A stretch of 44,057 bases of DNA from JAAUQA01 sp036351435 (GTDB lineage: Bacteria; Pseudomonadota; Gammaproteobacteria; Competibacterales; Competibacteraceae). The first letter of the stretch is position 1; every line of letters starts with the position of its first letter. Under the pieces are notes generated by a model. That model was not told the origin of the DNA and ran no database searches. It worked only from the letters and a program-made list of their open reading frames with translations. The stretch spans positions 1 to 44,057 of the forward strand of contig JAZBPA010000308.1 of NCBI GenBank assembly GCA_036351435.1. The letters are read 5' to 3'. The translations under genes and the position numbers were made by a program. This document shows positions 24,563 through 34,100 of the stretch, piece after piece.

Positions 24563-24734
24563 CCCGTCGCTCAAGTCAACTGGCCAATCCTACCGACAGC
24601 AGTTTACAATACGTGATATATACGAATTGGATGAACAAATGATAACGGCAACTACCGATACTGTCTGCAATGCCCAAAAGCGTTAGCGGAACCAAAACTG
24701 ATTCCGCCAACACGATCTTGACAGCGCTTATCGC

Positions 24735-24941
24735 TCAGAAAATCCCGCCGACAAGTCCACCCGCGATCTTACCTAAAGCACCGCCGACAGCAGCGCCGAC
24801 CGGACCGCCAAAGGCAAAGCCAGCCACTGTGCCGGCGATTTCACCTATTTGTGCGCCTTGCTGGGCTTCCGGGTCATCAAAGGAAATCTGATCAGTGACA
24901 AAGCTTGCCGCTGTTTGAGTCGGGGAAGTTGAAGGAATCAT
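24735..24941 (-). CDS. small glycine-zipper protein downstream of sctU
   Basis: 68 residues with GGAG nine bases before the ATG. Residues 1-28 are polar (Thr/Ser/Asp/Gln). Residues 30-68 are a hydrophobic Gly/Ala zipper (GEIAGTVAGFAFGGPVGAAV, then GGALGKIAGGLVGGIF), which would insert into or assemble within a membrane. It follows sctU on the same strand after 142 bases. It resembles bacteriocin-like or pore-forming peptides and short membrane-active T3SS cargo, but I do not recognise a specific family. No T3SS translocators are found elsewhere here. Confidence 0.6.
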   Translation of the reverse strand: MIPSTSPTQTAASFVTDQISFDDPEAQQGAQIGEIAGTVAGFAFGGPVGAAVGGALGKIAGGLVGGIF

Positions 24942-25083
24942 AATTGTGTCTCCAGAATGGTTTAAATCGATTCAATCTGTCAAAAACCGCTTATTCATCA
25001 CTCAATGAGAATTTTTTCGTCGCATGCGTTCACCCCCTTATCAAGGCTCATAGTTCAATCAGACGGTAGCGGTGATGTCCACC

Positions 25084-26148
25084 TCAGTGCTTCGTCGTTT
25101 GCGATACTTCCGGTGTCCGTCGAATAACCCGAGCCGCGGGCTCTACCGCAACCGAAGGCAGGTATTGATCAACTGTGCCTTCAGTCAATAGCAACAGTGC
25201 CAATGTGGGATCGTTCACTACCGGAATGTTCTCAACGCCGGCCACATCCATCATCTGCCGGGCCATCGTGCCCTTGCCCATAGCCAGAATCAGCGGTAGA
25301 GGAGTAACGCCTTTTTCATAGCGGAGCGCGATCGCGATTACCCCGGAATCGGTAATCAGAACCCGGGTATTTCTAATTTTTTGGCGTAGATCGCTGTCGC
25401 CGATTTCCCGTTGCTGGCGGCGGCGCATCCCTTTAATTAATGGGTCGCCTTGCGTGTCCTTGAACTCTCGCCGGACCTCGTCCTTAGTCATTCTTTGTTC
25501 TTTAATAAAATGGGAACGCTGCAACACATAATCTGCTACCGATAACACGATCAGCAGCGGCAGCAAAGCTAGAATCAGTCGCTGCACCATGATTTCTAAT
25601 AGTGTTTTGAGACACGCGACATCGCAGGCCGATACGTCGTGCACCAACTCGCGCAGGCTGCCGACGATGATCCAGGCTAGCAAACCGGAGATCGCCAACA
25701 CCTTGGCGGCTGCAATCAACGTTTCCAGCAAATGCTTGGCCGAAAAAATCCGTTTGAAGCCATTGATCGGGCTGATTTTGTCGAATTTTGGTTTGATCGA
25801 ATCACTGGCGAACAGCACGCCGAATTGCATGATATTCCCGACTAATCCGCCCAGAATGATCGTGACCACGAGGGGTGCCAGCAGCAGGATAAAGTCCTGT
25901 GTGACCAAATCAAGTAGCTGTTTAAGAGCGTCATGGAAGGCGTAGCTCTGTAGGTTAGCAGGTGCCTGGATCAACTCGACTAAATGCGCCAACTGCCATT
26001 CCCAGCTTAGCCACAAATAAACTGCTCCCATCGCCAACAGTACGGTAGAGACGATTTCCTTGCTGCGTGGCACTTGGCCTTTCTTGCGGGCATCGCGCAA
26101 CTTCTTGTCGGTTGGCTTTTCAGTTTTACTGCTTTTATCGTCGCTCAT
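25084..26148 (-). CDS. sctU: SctU, T3SS export-gate switch protein lacking the NPTH autocleavage motif
   Basis: 354 residues from ATG 26148, which overlaps the sctT stop; an in-frame upstream start would add 15 residues inside sctT. The N terminus (KTEKPTDKKLRDARKKGQVP) and four membrane helices are typical of the YscU/FlhB family. In the cytoplasmic domain, RVLITDSGVIAIALRYEKG aligns with the usual VVVANPTHIAIALRY, so Asn-Pro-Thr-His is replaced by Asp-Ser-Gly-Val at residues 267-270. Without Asn and Pro, self-cleavage by Asn cyclisation should not happen. The remaining domain is well conserved, so the gene appears intact. It is last of the sctQRSTU operon. Confidence 0.93.
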   Translation of the reverse strand: MSDDKSSKTEKPTDKKLRDARKKGQVPRSKEIVSTVLLAMGAVYLWLSWEWQLAHLVELIQAPANLQSYAFHDALKQLLDLVTQDFILLLAPLVVTIILGGLVGNIMQFGVLFASDSIKPKFDKISPINGFKRIFSAKHLLETLIAAAKVLAISGLLAWIIVGSLRELVHDVSACDVACLKTLLEIMVQRLILALLPLLIVLSVADYVLQRSHFIKEQRMTKDEVRREFKDTQGDPLIKGMRRRQQREIGDSDLRQKIRNTRVLITDSGVIAIALRYEKGVTPLPLILAMGKGTMARQMMDVAGVENIPVVNDPTLALLLLTEGTVDQYLPSVAVEPAARVIRRTPEVSQTTKH

Positions 26149-26933
26149 CGCAGTAGTTCTTCCAATACGTTGAGCAACCCCGGATACTGCCAAAACCCAT
26201 CGCGTACGTAGTGCAGCATTGCAGTCATATACAGCACTAATAACAGCAGGGCGAGGGCACTCTTGACCGGCATGGCGAGCAGAAATACATTGATCTGCGG
26301 CACAAAGCGTCCGATCAACGCCATACCCAATTCGGCTAATAACATGATGATGACGGCCGGGCCGGCCAGCAACAGCATCACGTACATCAACAAATCCATT
26401 TGCTCCAGCAGAAATCCTACCGCTGCCCAGTTAAACATCGGGTAGTACGAGGGCACCGGCCAACTGACGTAACTGAGATAAAGAAGCTGCATTAGACTAA
26501 GAAACCCACCGCTAGCGAATAACAAGGTCGCCATGGTCTGGGTCAAAAACCCACCGAGCGGAGAGGTTTGTTCGCCGACCAGCGGGTAGAATAATTGAGC
26601 ACTGAGCGCCCCGCGCTGATTATCGATAAACGAACCGACCGAGCCCACTGTCCAGAATCCCAGCCCGATTAAATAGCCGATCAGCAGCCCCAGAATAGTT
26701 TCCTTGGCAATTAATACGATGAAAGCGGTAGCGCCTAGGGTAACGCCCGCCAACTGGGTATCCACCAGCGGCAACACGACCACCGTTAGGCTGATGCAGA
26801 TGCCGGTGCGGATCAGGCCGGGCAGCACCGGTTCGGCGAGAAATGGCAACACCGTAAACACAGTCAGCATACGGGGCAACGCCAGGGTTAGGGCCAGCAA
26901 CCAACCCTGAATATCAAGCAATAGCTCGGTCAC
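26145..26933 (-). CDS. sctT: SctT, T3SS export-gate membrane protein (FliR family)
   Basis: 262 residues with about six to eight membrane helices. The start, LALPRMLTVFTVLPFLAEPV, and IGFILGYLIGL-like glycine helices (LGLLIGYLIGLGFWTVGSVG) followed by FIDNQRGALSAQ are SctT hallmarks. It forms the export gate with SctR and SctS. ATGA overlaps join it to sctS upstream and sctU downstream. Confidence 0.93.
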   Translation of the reverse strand: MTELLLDIQGWLLALTLALPRMLTVFTVLPFLAEPVLPGLIRTGICISLTVVVLPLVDTQLAGVTLGATAFIVLIAKETILGLLIGYLIGLGFWTVGSVGSFIDNQRGALSAQLFYPLVGEQTSPLGGFLTQTMATLLFASGGFLSLMQLLYLSYVSWPVPSYYPMFNWAAVGFLLEQMDLLMYVMLLLAGPAVIIMLLAELGMALIGRFVPQINVFLLAMPVKSALALLLLVLYMTAMLHYVRDGFWQYPGLLNVLEELLR

Positions 26934-27199
26934 AAAGGAACCGAAGACAGCAGGTTGAACATATTGATGGTAAACGTCTGCAATTCGATGCCAAACCAGC
27001 GGGCGGTTACTAACAGGGTGATGACGACTGCCACCAGCTTGAATCCAAACGGTAGGGTTTGCTCCTGAATCTGGGTCAAGGCTTGAAATAAGCCCACCAG
27101 CAGACCGACTAACGTGGCGGCAATAATCACCGGCAGCGATAATTGCAGCACCAGTACCAGCGCTTGCGAGGCATGGAAGATGATGTCTTCATCGTTCAT
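26930..27199 (-). CDS. sctS: SctS, T3SS export-gate membrane protein (FliQ family)
   Basis: 89 residues, two membrane helices, with the FliQ-type core LVGLLVGLFQALTQIQEQTL and PFGFKL. Size and motif are fully typical. It lies four bases after sctR and overlaps sctT by four bases. Confidence 0.95.
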   Translation of the reverse strand: MNDEDIIFHASQALVLVLQLSLPVIIAATLVGLLVGLFQALTQIQEQTLPFGFKLVAVVITLLVTARWFGIELQTFTINMFNLLSSVPL

Positions 27200-27203
27200 G
27201 GGT

Positions 27204-27860
27204 TTATTGGTAGCTCAGCACTAGGCCGTGAATCAGGCGAGTCCAGCCATCGGCCAATACAAACAACAGAATCTTGAAAGGCAGTGAAATCATCATCGGC
27301 GATACCATAATCATGCCCATCGCCAGCAGCACATTCGAGACGATCAAATCGATGGCAAGAAACGGTAGATACAGCAAAAATCCGGCCTCGAAGGCTGCGC
27401 TAAGTTCACTGACCGTGAATGCCGGTAACAGCACCAGCAAATGCTCGTCATTGACCTGCTCGGCGTAGGGCTGGGGCCAAATATCCTTGGTGGTACGGGC
27501 GAAAAAACTTCGCTCATCGGCATCAGAATGCTTTTTCAGGAAATCGCGCACCGGCTCGACGCTGTCTTGCACCGCACTGAACAAGGCCGGGTTTTGTATA
27601 TCGTCCAAGCTAACATTGCGAGCGGTGAAACTATCGTGCATGGCGATACCGACAGGTGCCATCACGTAGAGCGAGAGAATGATTGCCAACCCGTTGATGG
27701 CCAGATTAGGCGGCACCTGCTGAACGCCCAGTGCATTGCGCACCAGATACATCACTACCACCAGCTTGACGAATGAACTCACCATGATCGCGATGAACGG
27801 AGCTAATCCTAGAATGGCAAGACCGGCAGCCAGCACTATGGGGTTGGGTAGATTATCCAT
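27204..27860 (-). CDS. sctR: SctR, T3SS export-gate membrane protein (FliP family)
   Basis: 218 residues. FliP-type signatures are present: SSFVKLVVVMYLVRNALGVQQ, QVPPNLAINGLAIILSLYVM and the final LLFVLADGWTRLIHGLVLSY. Five SctR subunits form the core of the export gate. It overlaps sctQ by eight bases. Confidence 0.95.
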   Translation of the reverse strand: MDNLPNPIVLAAGLAILGLAPFIAIMVSSFVKLVVVMYLVRNALGVQQVPPNLAINGLAIILSLYVMAPVGIAMHDSFTARNVSLDDIQNPALFSAVQDSVEPVRDFLKKHSDADERSFFARTTKDIWPQPYAEQVNDEHLLVLLPAFTVSELSAAFEAGFLLYLPFLAIDLIVSNVLLAMGMIMVSPMMISLPFKILLFVLADGWTRLIHGLVLSYQ

Positions 27861-28923
27861 CGGGAAAGCGTCCCACTAGTTCTACAATCCGCACCCCGGC
27901 GCGGCCATCGATCTTTATCAGTTCGCCGACTCCGAGCCGTTGGCCATTGCTGTGGATTGTTACTAAACGCTCAAGCCCGCGTTCCAGTTCGAACGCGTAG
28001 CCCGGCTGCAGTTGACGCAGTTCGCCAAGAGATATGGCCATCTCACCGATGGTGAAGGTCAGCGGGACTGTCAATTCATCGGTATCAACCAGGGGTATAT
28101 TTTGTTCCACAAGTGGGGTCTCCTGAGGGAAAGGTTCGATAATCCATTTACCGCTGTAAAAGCGCGTATGTAGCGCTGAATGAGACGTGGTACGTACTGT
28201 TACAGAACGATCTTTCAGATAACGACAATGGGCTAATAACAGGACATCACCTAAGCTGAGTTGGGCCAATTCCAATACCGTCAAGCGCGTATCACCAACC
28301 TCGCAAGGCAACCTGATCAGCAACTTATCCCAGTGTTCCTGCGGTGGCAGCGGCCAACTTTCTAGCGCTTGTAACGCTAATGACCGTAGGGTTTCTTCGC
28401 CCAGTAGCGCACCGGTAACTTGGTTGCCGAGCCTGTCGCGCAGGGCAAAGCCGATCGTAATGAGCTTGGGAACGGAAATGTGGTGTGTAGGCCACTCAAC
28501 GATATGTATCGGAACACCTAAGCCACGTTCGCCCATCTCCAACACCGGAGCCAAAGCGGCTTCGGCAATCATCGTGCGCAGTTCGTCCGGCAATTCAGCC
28601 AATTCCACCGCCTGGCAATAGTTTCTCCAGCGCTCTGATAGCGGAAAATCGCTGCACAACAGCCAACCGGTATGCTGGCCAAAGGTAATACGCAACACGA
28701 CAGCGGGCTGCCAATTGCTCAGCGTGAAATCCGGCAACAGCTGCAACTGATAGACGTCGTCGTCAATAGTCACTGACAGTGGCCATGAGCAAGCGGCAAG
28801 GCGATTGCGCATGGCCAACGCGTCACGCGATATTGTGGGAAGTTGCAATGGTTGAATCCGTACGTCAGGTATGCTTGCTGCGGTCAGCGGAAGCGGACTG
28901 GATGCCAGTTGACAATTGCTCAT
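27853..28923 (-). CDS. sctQ: SctQ, T3SS C-ring / sorting-platform protein
   Basis: 356 residues from ATG 28923, which has GAAGGTG eight bases upstream. The C-terminal SpoA (FliN-like) domain is clear (VPLTFTIGEMAISLGELRQL, then ELIKIDGRAGVRIVELVGRF), and a first SpoA-like domain lies near residues 190-260 (LIRLPCEVGDTRLTVLELAQ). SctQ pods hold SctL-SctN beneath the membrane rings. The same frame stays open, without an ATG, back to about 29086, including coding-like sequence that may be remains of an upstream gene. An internal start producing a short SctQ C-terminal form, known in Yersinia, was not located with confidence. Confidence 0.88.
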   Translation of the reverse strand: MSNCQLASSPLPLTAASIPDVRIQPLQLPTISRDALAMRNRLAACSWPLSVTIDDDVYQLQLLPDFTLSNWQPAVVLRITFGQHTGWLLCSDFPLSERWRNYCQAVELAELPDELRTMIAEAALAPVLEMGERGLGVPIHIVEWPTHHISVPKLITIGFALRDRLGNQVTGALLGEETLRSLALQALESWPLPPQEHWDKLLIRLPCEVGDTRLTVLELAQLSLGDVLLLAHCRYLKDRSVTVRTTSHSALHTRFYSGKWIIEPFPQETPLVEQNIPLVDTDELTVPLTFTIGEMAISLGELRQLQPGYAFELERGLERLVTIHSNGQRLGVGELIKIDGRAGVRIVELVGRFPDG

Positions 28924-29798
28924 AATTCGCACCTTCGCTGGGACGACAGTTGCCTCGCACAAGAACGCTGCTGCAATCCGAACTGAATCATCTGCTTTAT
29001 CAGCGAATGGCCATGAAGTGGCCCAAGTGGGATCAACGGCGATGGCGTTATCTTCAATTTGATCTGGGTCAATTAAATTCCCTCTTTAAAACAGCATAAA
29101 TAATAAATACTGAAACCAATCAGAGAAATAGAGCCGTGGTTATATGACCAAAGCAATAAGCTCTATTCGTTTAACAGTATTCTCATAAAACTGTCATTAT
29201 TATTTGAGATATTTTTGTTGTAACAATACTGATTAAAATTTGTTTTTTTGTGGTTTAATATGATGATTAATAATTCACTATATCTTTTATTATCAATTGC
29301 TTGCGATGAGTTTCTTTCACCAGGATATGCCCACAAAGAATTGTCGCCATTAAGCGACAAAACGGTTTCCTCAGTAGATATGAGTATTTTTTGAATTTGT
29401 TAATAGGGGATTATTTTTATGTCGCCATTAAGCGACAAAAATTGTTTATTCAGTGACGTTGGGTGATGTTTAATCAACTGCGCTCACACAGTGAGTTTTT
29501 ACCACTCTCCATCTGGCAGCAGTATTTAACTGTGTGAACTTTTGCAAGTGACTACTAACTTTCTTAGTCTCAGGAACCTCCTTAGTTAATGGATCAATGA
29601 AAATCGCAATTGAAGATCCAGAACATAGCATTTGCTATGAACTTTCAGGCTCACTGGTGACAAGCCTCCCAGGCTTGGGGTAACCGAGTACATGAGTGCG
29701 AGAGCCGCTAGCTATCGATGCGGAACCTATCAGTGGATAACGACACTGTGTTGTGCTGAATACCGCTGACCCGCATTGATGAAAGAGGAGAAATCCGT
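28924..29798. other. 875-base intergenic region, partly AT-rich, between sctQ and the LuxR-type regulator
   Basis: No convincing gene is present. 28924-29086 is open in the sctQ frame on the minus strand and has normal composition. About 29090-29460 is much more AT-rich than anything else in the window and holds a duplicated palindrome. At 29483-29500, CTCAC-ACA-GTGAG is followed by five T, a weak terminator-like stem. TCACACAGT (29484-29492) also pairs with ACTGTGTGA (29529-29537). At 29661-29677 CAAGCCT-CCC-AGGCTTG forms another stem. The rest probably carries promoters for sctQ and the regulator. Confidence 0.6.
29343..29440. repeat. duplicated palindrome GTCGCCATTAAGCGACAAAA
   Basis: The same 20 bases occur at 29343-29362 and 29421-29440, 78 bases apart. 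Each copy contains GTCGC-CATTAA-GCGAC, a stem with a six-base loop. The sequence after each copy is also related for about 15 bases, so this is a diverged duplication of about 37 bases. It lies in the AT-rich patch between sctQ and the regulator, as expected for paired operator sites. Confidence 0.55.
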
Positions 29799-30497
29799 AT
29801 GAAGCTGATGATTGTTGGGGAGCAGACGTTGCTTAGGGACAGCTTGCATCATCTATTCGATCAGTTGGAGGAACATCCAGCCATTTTGGAGGCTACAGAT
29901 TTGGATCAAGCCCTGCGACTGCTGGATTGCAATAGCGACTTAGCCGTGGCGATACTGATTGTAGATTTGACCACCCAAGGCTGGCATCCCTTAGTCGCTA
30001 TTGCGCATGGACAGCCGAATTTGCCTATTTTGGTACTGGCCAATTCTGAAGCTCCTGAGGATATTCAACATGCTATTGCCAGCGGAGCACGTGGTTATGT
30101 ATCGACATCATTTACCTGGGACGGATTAGTGCATGCCTTGCGTGCTACGCTGGCCGGAGCTATTTATGTACCTACCAAATTCAAGGTGCTCGGCGACACC
30201 GTGGAATCTGCTGAGCACAACTCTAACGTCGTACAAATTAGCGATTACACAGCCTCTACACAAGCTCCCCAGAACCCTTACCGGCTAACGCCCCGCCAAG
30301 AGGATGTTTTGCAGCTCATCAGAAAGGGCAAATCCAATAAGGAAATCGCCCGTTCCCTGAGCATGGCGGAAGGCACCGTCAAGATCCATTGCATGGCAAT
30401 TTTCCGTGAACTTGGCGTTACCAACCGAACCCAAGCCGCGCTAATTGCCGAACACCATTTTACCGAAGACACCAATTTGCAGAGACATCGTGCGTAG
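29799..30497 (+). CDS. LuxR/NarL-type regulator with degenerate receiver domain
   Basis: 232 residues with a strong ribosome site (AAGAGGAG). Residues 1-120 have the receiver fold. Asp56 (ILIVDL) is present, but the acidic pair is Gly7-Glu8 instead of two acids, and the usual Thr/Ser and Lys positions read ANSE and VSTS without the Lys. Normal phosphorylation switching is therefore doubtful. Residues 168-225 are a canonical LuxR DNA-binding domain (LTPRQEDVLQLIRKGKSNKE, IARSLSMAEGTVKIHCMAIF). No histidine kinase gene is nearby. Position inside the T3SS island suggests it controls these operons. Confidence 0.88.
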   Translation: MKLMIVGEQTLLRDSLHHLFDQLEEHPAILEATDLDQALRLLDCNSDLAVAILIVDLTTQGWHPLVAIAHGQPNLPILVLANSEAPEDIQHAIASGARGYVSTSFTWDGLVHALRATLAGAIYVPTKFKVLGDTVESAEHNSNVVQISDYTASTQAPQNPYRLTPRQEDVLQLIRKGKSNKEIARSLSMAEGTVKIHCMAIFRELGVTNRTQAALIAEHHFTEDTNLQRHRA

Positions 30498-30564
30498 CAC
30501 TCAAAGCTAACCTGCTATGCGACACGGTCGTACTCACTGAGCGGCTGGTAGGGGTGAGATTTAG

Positions 30565-30996
30565 CTACCTTGGTTGGGATAAAGGCGGCGGCGAATCGTA
30601 GGCCCATAGATAACGTTTGGCCAGTCTTTCGTTAGCGTCGAACTCAATGACTAGGTTATTGAAATCGACACTCCAGTCGCTTGGTCCGATCAAGTAGCTT
30701 AATACTTTGCCATCGTAAAATGTCTTGCCTTGCCCCAGTAATTCAATCACGGCGGATTTACTCACCCCGGGAGCGAGTAATGGACCATTCATTAAATCAT
30801 CCAGCATCGCTTTGCGCGGATATTTTTTAACTTCAGAACCACTGGAGTCAGACGTAGGTGTCTGCCAGGCTGACTTCCACATCGCTTGGTCAAATTTCAT
30901 AGCGCTTTCACTTGCAAAGATATCAAGGAATAGATAGGCGCTGAGCACCGCCAGCCCGGTAACAACGCCTGCAATTTTCAGTATCTTGAGTCTCAT
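30565..30996 (-). CDS. membrane-anchored protein of unknown function (possible immunity protein)
   Basis: 143 residues with one N-terminal membrane helix (residues 7-28, IAGVVTGLAVLSAYLFLDIF) and a periplasmic-facing domain. The segment VSKSAVIELLGQGKTFYDG followed by LVIEFDANERLAKRYLW recalls the SmpA/BamE-type fold (a ...V..LLG.G... helix, then strands), but the match is loose. It lies 108 bases downstream of the large SH3b/LysM toxin-like gene on the same strand, the place where an immunity protein would be. That role is inferred from position and membrane anchoring. Confidence 0.6.
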   Translation of the reverse strand: MRLKILKIAGVVTGLAVLSAYLFLDIFASESAMKFDQAMWKSAWQTPTSDSSGSEVKKYPRKAMLDDLMNGPLLAPGVSKSAVIELLGQGKTFYDGKVLSYLIGPSDWSVDFNNLVIEFDANERLAKRYLWAYDSPPPLSQPR

Positions 30997-31104
30997 CTCA
31001 GACTATTTGCCTCTGTTTGGCAGTCACCTAACCCCGCCTCTGTTTGCGAAAGGTATCAGCAATAGGAGGCAGGATATAGGCCGTTGCAATTGTTGGTTAT
31101 TTCA

Positions 31105-34100
31105 TCAACTCTCCGTATCGGCCACAGGTGGAGGATTGCCGCCCGGATCAGGCGCATCGTCGGCTTGACCATGGCCCCAAACCGGCACCTGGTCGCTCCA
31201 GGCAAGTTCACCGCCAGCGTCAATCACAAGTGCTTCACCGTTCTGAATCGCATCGAACACTAACTGGGCTAGTTCGGCATCCGAGGCATCGGGATTTTCC
31301 TCAGCAATACGCCGTCCCAGTTCATTGTTATAAAGATCCATTGCCTCGCGATCCGCAGGATTACCCGGCGCTCCCTCATGGGCGGTGGTAAACGCCTCAG
31401 TGAACTCAACACCCATGCGGTCAGTCATCATGGCATTCCAATAGGCATGACGAAAGGCGTCACGTTGACCATCATTATTGACCCAAGTCGCGTAATCCCG
31501 GTCTCCCTGTTCGCCCGGAGGGAAATCGCTGCGGCGTTGGTTGGCAATATCTTCGGGTATCGCAAACCGTTGCTCCGATTCACTGTAGGCTCGATCAAAA
31601 CTCTCCGTCATCCCCTTTAATTGGAAAATATTCAGGTCATCCAACATCTCGGCTTCGGTGGCGGTGCAATGTACCGTCTGATCACCTTTGCCCATCACAT
31701 CGGCTACAAAGCCGGTGAACCCCGAGGGTTGCCACTCAACTATACCGCCCGGATCGGTGGCGACTTGATAGTCCTGCAGAATCTGATCCGTTGTTGGCCG
31801 GGTTGGATCGGCAGGAACTGGAGCGACTTCCGCATCCTCAGCTGAACCCTGTGGTGGAGGCTCCTCAGGTGTTGTCTGGGTAGTGGGTGGATTAGCATCG
31901 CTACTAGAGCTGCTCGGATTATCCTGATCGGGGGGGGACGGCTCAGAGGGGCTAGCAGGCGTGGAATCCGAACCGGATGGATTGGTAGGAGCTGTTTCCG
32001 ACGGTGCAGAATCGTTCGGCGCAGATGGCGCTGGACTCTCGGCTGAAGGTGCTGACGGATGGGATGGGTTGGACGGATTAGCTGGGCTGGATGGATTGGA
32101 TGGCTCCGAGGGTGTTGACGGTTGAACCGGTTGACCGGTGCCCGGAATATAGACGCTATCACCGGCGAAGACCATGCTGGGATCAATCAGATGCTCCGAG
32201 TTTAAGTCTACTAATTCCTGGAAATCGGCATCGTATTGCTCGGCGATATCCCACAGATTATCGTCGGGTTGGACCTGATGCGTCTGATAGTTTTCCGCAT
32301 CCAGGTCAGGATTGATGCGTCCCGTATCGCCCATAGCGCCCTCAGCATGGGGTTCTACGTACTGCGACGTCACCCAGCCCTGAACATCTTGACCATTGAC
32401 ATCTCGGCCCTGCACTTCCACCCATTCCATTCCTTGGGCATCAACCTGAGTATTACCATTACCGCGCAAGAACGTGCCGTGATACAAAGTGCCGACCTGA
32501 TCGTTCTCCACTCCCGGTGCAGCACGGACATTCAAACCATCGCGCGGCACGACGACCAGTTGTCGGCCATATAACTGATCGGCCAATTGGTTGCCATCAG
32601 CGTCTATAGTGGTACGTGCAACCACATCGTCGTTACCCGCTTCAGCAATGGCGGACACTTTGAAACCGATCGTGCTGCGGGCTGCCGAAAAACCGACTTC
32701 ATGCTGCTGCTTATAGCCGTCTCGTTCAATGGTTTCTTGAGTGGCACTGACTTGGAAATCTTCTCCCATATTTCGCAGCGCACCTTCCCAGTCGCCGTTG
32801 ATCAGATCGTTAAACACCGGCGCTGCATTCTCGGTCGGATTGTCCAGACTGACTTCCAGCGTAGTCCTCTCCAGGTCAGTGCGTTCCACATCGATAAACG
32901 GCGGCTGCGCTACTTCTATCTGCCCCTGAAAGGCGATCTGATCAGGACGACCCAAATCACCATTGCGCAACAAGTCCACTTCTGGAATCGGACGGCCATT
33001 TGTCGGGCTAGTGGTGGGGTCGCTGGTCAGCTCCCAACTCAAGCTGATTTCACCGCTGACATTGGCGTGATCGGCAATATTCTGTGGCGTATAACCGACC
33101 TTGCCGGCACCGCCAGGCAGTTGCAGTTCAGCCGCCTTGAGTTTTTGTTTTGAGCTAACATCAAAATCACCGGCGACGGTGTACGTCAGGCGACCCGGCT
33201 CATTACCCTGTGGCAACTCAACTGTGCGCACCATCTCCTGGTGCACATCGAAACGGGCTTCAATACCGAGGCGTTGGAAGGATGCGCCCACCGCCGCCCG
33301 CTCTTGCGCACCGACCGTGGTCGAATAGCTGGTGATATGCTCTTGTAGAAACGCACGATCCGCTTCCGAGGGGGCCACTTGATCGGCAATTATATCCGCC
33401 GGGCCGGGCAAGCCAAGCGGACCACTGCCGTTCGGTAACGGTCCGTTAGAACCACTGGCATTGGGATCCTCCGCCAACGGATTACCAGCGACATCACCCG
33501 GTGATGTGGTAGGATTAGTAGTGCTAGCAATGCTGCCTGCGATGCGCACGGAGTCTTCCAAGGCCACTTGCTGCAAAATACGCACTGCCTCGGCGGCTTC
33601 TTCGCGGGTTTCAAAGGTCATCGTCACTTCATCGGCGGTATAAAAATTCGTTTCCAGCGTGCCTTCTACGCTCCCTGGTACTAACTCCTGTTTATTGAAT
33701 AACCCGCCCAGCAATTTTTTGCCGAAGGTCACCTCGTACTGCACATTAGTATCTTCGACGACGCCCGGGGTCTGTGAGTCGCCAACCTGTTCTACGACAA
33801 TCTGATAACCGTTCTGAGTTTTTAAACCGGTGCCGGGCGGGACATGCGGCAAGGGCACCGTTGTCTTGGTTTCCAGGGTCAACCCGAACACCGCGCGGTC
33901 GCCGTCGCTGTTGAGATCGGCGATGGCTTGGTCGGGGTCCAACACATCCTGAAACGTGTCAACTGCTCCGGCAACCCGTTCACGGGTTGAGTCAACAAAA
34001 CCCTCACCAATTTGCCCTGCGGTATCAGTAACCCTTTCATCAATCGAGTTTGGATCAGTGTTTAGTTGCTGTTGCAAGACCCGGTTGGTAGCGTCTTGTA

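Noticed and set aside
24432..24686. 84-codon plus-strand frame upstream of sctC
   Set aside because: Different frame from the better-supported MWKD-type pseudogene; composition not protein-like.
25240..25265. NDPT in SctU near residue 300, at first glance a shifted NPTH motif
   Set aside because: It is well downstream of the autocleavage position, lacks the Asn-Pro order, and the true position aligns with DSGV.
29163..29360. 65-codon minus-strand frame in the AT-rich patch
   Set aside because: TTG start within the palindrome, no ribosome site, Asn/Lys-rich composition expected from AT-rich non-coding DNA.
32587..33153. Plus-strand open frame of 188 codons antisense to the SH3b/LysM protein
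   Set aside because: Shadow of the long minus-strand gene; its translation has no domain pattern.
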